Source: Strix aluco (taxonomy: Eukaryota > Chordata > Aves > Strigiformes > Strigidae). From it: 64,000 nucleotides of DNA. The notes under the pieces were generated by a model. The model saw only the letters and a program-made list of their open reading frames with translations. It was not told the origin of the DNA and did no database searches. Position numbers and translations under genes: made by a program. The DNA lies in NCBI RefSeq assembly GCF_031877795.1, contig NC_133939.1, forward strand, positions 4,941,698 through 5,005,697, read 5' to 3'. Numbering within the stretch: the first letter of the stretch is position 1; each line of letters begins with the position of its first letter. Below, one piece after another: positions 61,101-64,000 of this stretch.

Positions 61101-61849
61101 TTTGGTTTTACATACCAGCCTCCTAAAGAAGAAATTTAATTCTACAGTTTTTGGGTGAAGTAGTCCTATGTTGCTCTCAGCTAAAAATAAGCCCCAAGAA
61201 TTACAGGCTTTCAACCCATTAGCTCAGAAGAATCACTTGTGTTCATGGTTGCATCATTTTTGGCCAGCGTTCAGTGCACAATGACAAGTACTTATTCACC
61301 TAGAAAAGGAGGGAGAAAGCTACACGGATTGTGGCTGAAATCGTGATTGGAGTGAAATGGTTTCTGCTGAAAACGGTTATACCTTCAATAGTGCCTAACA
61401 GCCAAGAATAGTTTTTTAGGCTGAAGGAACCACATGGGGCTATTCTGCACCATGTACTAATATGGGTTTTAGGACTAAAAATAAAACTGTATTTTTAGCT
61501 GAAAAAAGTTTGCCTTGAGCTCCTGATGTTTCCATCAGCAAACGCAGAGTCAAAATACATACCGCCTCATGTCCTTCCCCTGTAAGCAGCAGCCGCCGCC
61601 GCCTGCCAGGCTGTGGCCCACAGCAGGGCTCCTCCGGTGACCGGCTGGGAGCGGGTCTGAGCCCCGCGGCACCCGGACTCTGCCTGTGCTTAGAACATGG
61701 TCGCTTCTCAGCGTTAGACGGTTCCTTGTGGCCTCTTAGTGCCACCAATAAAGCTGAATTACCTACCCGTACCCGCAAAGGAGGGGCAGGGTAAGGCTGC
61801 GGGTGACAACGTCTGTTCCTGAGGCGGGGGTGCAGCGGCAGAGCCGTCA
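58113..61849. other. Intergenic region, no gene seen
   Basis: Mostly A/T-leaning unique sequence between EFHD1 and the next CpG island. There are short A runs near 58491-58501 and 60707-60716 and a T run near 58830. Open frames are all under 100 codons until the CpG island and have no recognisable homology. No CR1, tRNA or other RNA gene was recognised. Confidence 0.65.
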
Positions 61850-62172
61850 TTTACCTCAGCGGCCGAGGCCCCGGCGCCCAACGGCCGGTTCGCGCTTGGG
61901 CCTGCCCAGGCGGGCGACGACGGCAGGAGGGTGACGCAGTAATTTAATGGCGGGGGCGGGGAGCTCAGGCTGAGGGGGGCCCGCTGCGCCGGGAGAGGAG
62001 GCTGGGCAGGAGGAGCAGCGGACCTGGCGGGGAGCAGCCAGCACCGACCCGCCGCCGGCCCGCGGGACGGGCCCCCCGGGCCCCCCGCCGGGCTCCCGCC
62101 TTCCCCCAGGGCTGTGCGGGGGGGGGGCTGCGGCCCTCGGGTGCCTCCGCCAGGGGGCGCCGCGCTCCCGCG

Positions 62173-62175
<3 letters not shown>

Positions 62176-62214
<39 letters not shown>
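62176..62214. repeat. (AC)n microsatellite
   Basis: A perfect AC dinucleotide run of about 39 bp, immediately followed by tgcgcgcgcg. It lies about 170 bp before the proposed first exon. Alternating purine-pyrimidine of this length can adopt Z-DNA and is usually length-polymorphic. Confidence 0.95.
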
Positions 62215-62216
<2 letters not shown>

Positions 62217-62390
62217 CGCGCGCGAGGCTGCCGGGGGCCGCCCCCCCTCGGGGCGCGGCGCGGTGCCGTCACGCGGGCGGGGCCTGCGCGGGGCGGGGCG
62301 GGGCGGGGCGTGCCGCCGCCCATCCGGGTCCCGCGGCGGAGGCAGGGGGCGGGGCCTGCCCTCACGTGACGTTGCGTGGCGGCGCAACCG

Positions 62391-62456
62391 CCATCTTGTG
62401 TTGTTGGGGCTGAGGAGTCGCTGTGGCCGTGAGGGACTCTCCGTCCGGGAGCGCAG
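62391..62456 (+). other. Probable non-coding first exon (GIGYF2 by synteny)
   Basis: The CpG island has a clear donor, gagcgcag|GTAACG, at 62456/62457, preceded by sequence typical of a 5' UTR (ccatcttgtgttgttggggc). No ATG-started frame runs into the donor. The left end is unknown and is set at the YY1-like motif. In mammals GIGYF2 directly follows EFHD1 on the same strand, which is the only reason for the name. The assignment is inference. Confidence 0.5.
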
Positions 62457-63484
62457 GTAACGCCGTCCCGTCGGCTCCCTGCCCCCGCCAACGCTTTGGC
62501 CGCCCCCGACGCCTTCCCGCCGCCGCGCTCCCGCCGTCGCCGCGCTCCCCGCCTGCGGGAGCGGGCCTAGGCCGCGCGTCGAGCACCGGCCTTGCCGGCG
62601 GCTCCTATCCGCCGCGGGTGCCGCAGCCCCGAGGCGCCCTGCGGCCTACTGGGAGGCGAGGCCGCCCTGGCCCGGCGGCGAGGGGCGCGCCCGGAGGGCC
62701 TCCCCTGCGCTCCTGGTGATGGGCTTTTGCAGGGCTTGTTGGGCCCGGCCCCGCTCGAGGATGCGGGCCTTGCCCTCTCCATGCGGCTCCTTGGCAGCAG
62801 GTCCCGGCGGGGGGAGACGGCGCCTGTCAGGCGACGGCCGGGCGCCCGGGGCTCCTCACGCCCTCCGGGATTGGCAGCTGCGTCCCCGGCGGTGTTTCCC
62901 CTCACGCTGACCCTTGTGAACTCGCTTGTCTCCTCCCAGACCGGTGGGAGCGGGCCTGTGTTGCGGGCAGGTGCGCCCTCATTGAAGCCTGTGTATGCCC
63001 CGCTCCGAGCACGCCCGGCCCTGTCAGGTTACACAGGCTGAGGAAGGAGGGAGCTCGTCGAGCCTTCCCCCCCGCAGGCAGCAGGGTGTTGCGAGCAGCA
63101 ATGACCAGCAGTGTTTGACTGGAGAGGCCTTGGCAGGCTGAAGAGAGCATCGATCAGGATTGTGTACGTTTGGTATTGATCCAAGACAAGTAGTTTCAGT
63201 GTCAACAAAGCAGTCTCCGCTCTTCCAACTCTGTGTAATTGCACTTTGAAGTGGGACAAGTTGTAGGCCAAAAGGAGATGTTGCCAAGTAGTACTTCTGG
63301 AATAAAACCTACATTTTCCCCAGTAATCTTCAGCTCAACGTTCTTGGTTTGCTGCTGTAATGGTTTACCTCTTACTGTAATTCTTAAGAGTGTCTTTTCT
63401 TGGGTGGGAGGGGGAAGAAATTCTGAATTCTGATTATGTTTTTCTGTCTAACTTCTTGCTGCTCATTCTGTTTTCTTGCTTCAG
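62457..63484 (+). other. Proposed first intron (1,028 bp)
   Basis: GT at 62457 and a good polypyrimidine tract before ttgcttcag at 63484. The first half is still CpG island; the second half is ordinary sequence. No coding exon was recognised. Confidence 0.4.
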
Positions 63485-63511
63485 GAGCTGACTTGGGCAA
63501 GTTCCTGGAAA
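63485..63511 (+). other. Candidate short second exon (27 nt, non-coding)
   Basis: gagctgacttgggc and gttcctggaaa are bounded by an excellent acceptor (ctgttttcttgcttcag) and a plausible donor (aaa|GTACGT). Short 5' UTR exons are common upstream of large coding regions. It has no start codon. It could be a chance pair of splice sites. Confidence 0.35.
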
Positions 63512-64000
63512 GTACGTGTGAATTTTCTTTTCCTTTTCCCATAACTGTGCTGGTTGTTTTTGTTCTTAAGAAACTTTAATAAACACACATTAATTTGCTG
63601 CTTTGTGAATAGAACATTTGGTAGATGCACAGTGTAATAATTGGGAACTTTTGTAAACAAAATGGACTGTAGTTGTCACCAACAAGAGTTTTTTTTTCTG
63701 GTATTTTTGAGCTCTGTTATTGGGTATTGGCTCCAATAGATAATAAGAGCTTTAGTATTACAAGATGGGTATTCCTGCCGTTCACTTGAATAGGCATCCG
63801 TTGAACAGTTAGCTGATGCTGAGGTAAAATGTGCCCTGATCAGTCCTGGGGTATCAGCAGTAATGTTGGGAGTGTCCATTGCCCCTTTGCACCTGTTTCG
63901 CTCCCCAGGCTCTTACAGTTCTACAAGGTAACAGATGTCAACAGTCATGTGTCAGTGTTAATTTCTCACTGCATGTGTGATTAAAAAGAAAAAAGATTGT
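63512..64000 (+). other. Intronic or flanking sequence to the window end
   Basis: A/T-rich unique sequence with no further splice-site pair or coding exon I would defend. If the gene is GIGYF2, its coding exons lie beyond the window. Confidence 0.4.

Larger units (their letters stand above)
61850..62960 (+). promoter_or_regulatory. CpG-island promoter of the gene downstream of EFHD1 (probably GIGYF2)
   Basis: CpG-dense DNA with many GC boxes (ggggcggggcggggcgg at about 62290-62307). Near the expected start are an E-box/CRE-like CACGTGACGT at 62363-62372 and a YY1-type CCGCCATCTTG at 62389-62398, a pattern common at TSSs of housekeeping genes. The CpG island ends before the first intron does. 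Confidence 0.7.

Noticed and set aside
61856-62491. 211-codon minus-strand frame in the second CpG island
   Set aside because: It reads through the AC microsatellite as a Cys-Val run and is a product of GC-rich sequence. A divergent non-coding transcript is possible, but sequence alone gives no support.

Overview
The window is avian nuclear DNA, most likely chicken or another galliform. Three things point that way: a 5'-truncated CR1 LINE, a multi-exon gene whose protein is clearly EFHD1, and a 5S rDNA array beside it. From memory, chicken has a single 5S locus, on chromosome 9, with two repeat classes; this was not checked here.

1-39,553: a tandem 5S ribosomal RNA array, all genes on the minus strand. 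I count 52 gene copies, one with an internal 11-nt deletion. Two spacer classes, called alpha (interval 557 bp) and beta (interval 943 bp), mostly alternate and form a 1,500-bp alpha-beta dimer as the higher-order unit. Departures from that order record unequal recombination: seven alpha/beta hybrid spacers (546 bp), four beta-alpha fusions of 1,064-1,074 bp that have lost a 5S gene, one 190-bp gene-deleting junction near the left edge, and a tandem duplication of a 4.6-kb six-gene block. All five substituted sites among the gene copies are CpG transitions. The array continues past the left edge.

39,554-41,040: the array edge. One further alpha start decays into degenerate spacer sequence holding a 17-nt relic of a 5S gene, followed by unique sequence with no recognisable gene.

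41,040-58,112: EFHD1 (swiprosin-2/mitocalcin) on the plus strand, head-to-head with the 5S array. It has a CpG-island promoter, four coding exons (308, 148, 135 and 135 nt including the stop) encoding 241 residues with two EF-hands and a C-terminal coiled coil, introns of about 7.75, 5.1 and 1.1 kb, and a 1.5-kb 3' UTR ending at an AATAAA signal. A CR1 fragment and a 49-bp tandem duplication lie in intron 1.

58,113-61,850: intergenic, no gene seen. 61,850-64,000: a second CpG island with a non-coding first exon and a possible short second exon on the plus strand. From the mammalian order EFHD1-GIGYF2 this is probably the 5' end of GIGYF2, but no coding sequence is in the window to prove it.

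The long proline/threonine/histidine-rich open frames across the array (up to about 800 codons) are products of stop-poor C/A-rich spacer DNA and are not genes.
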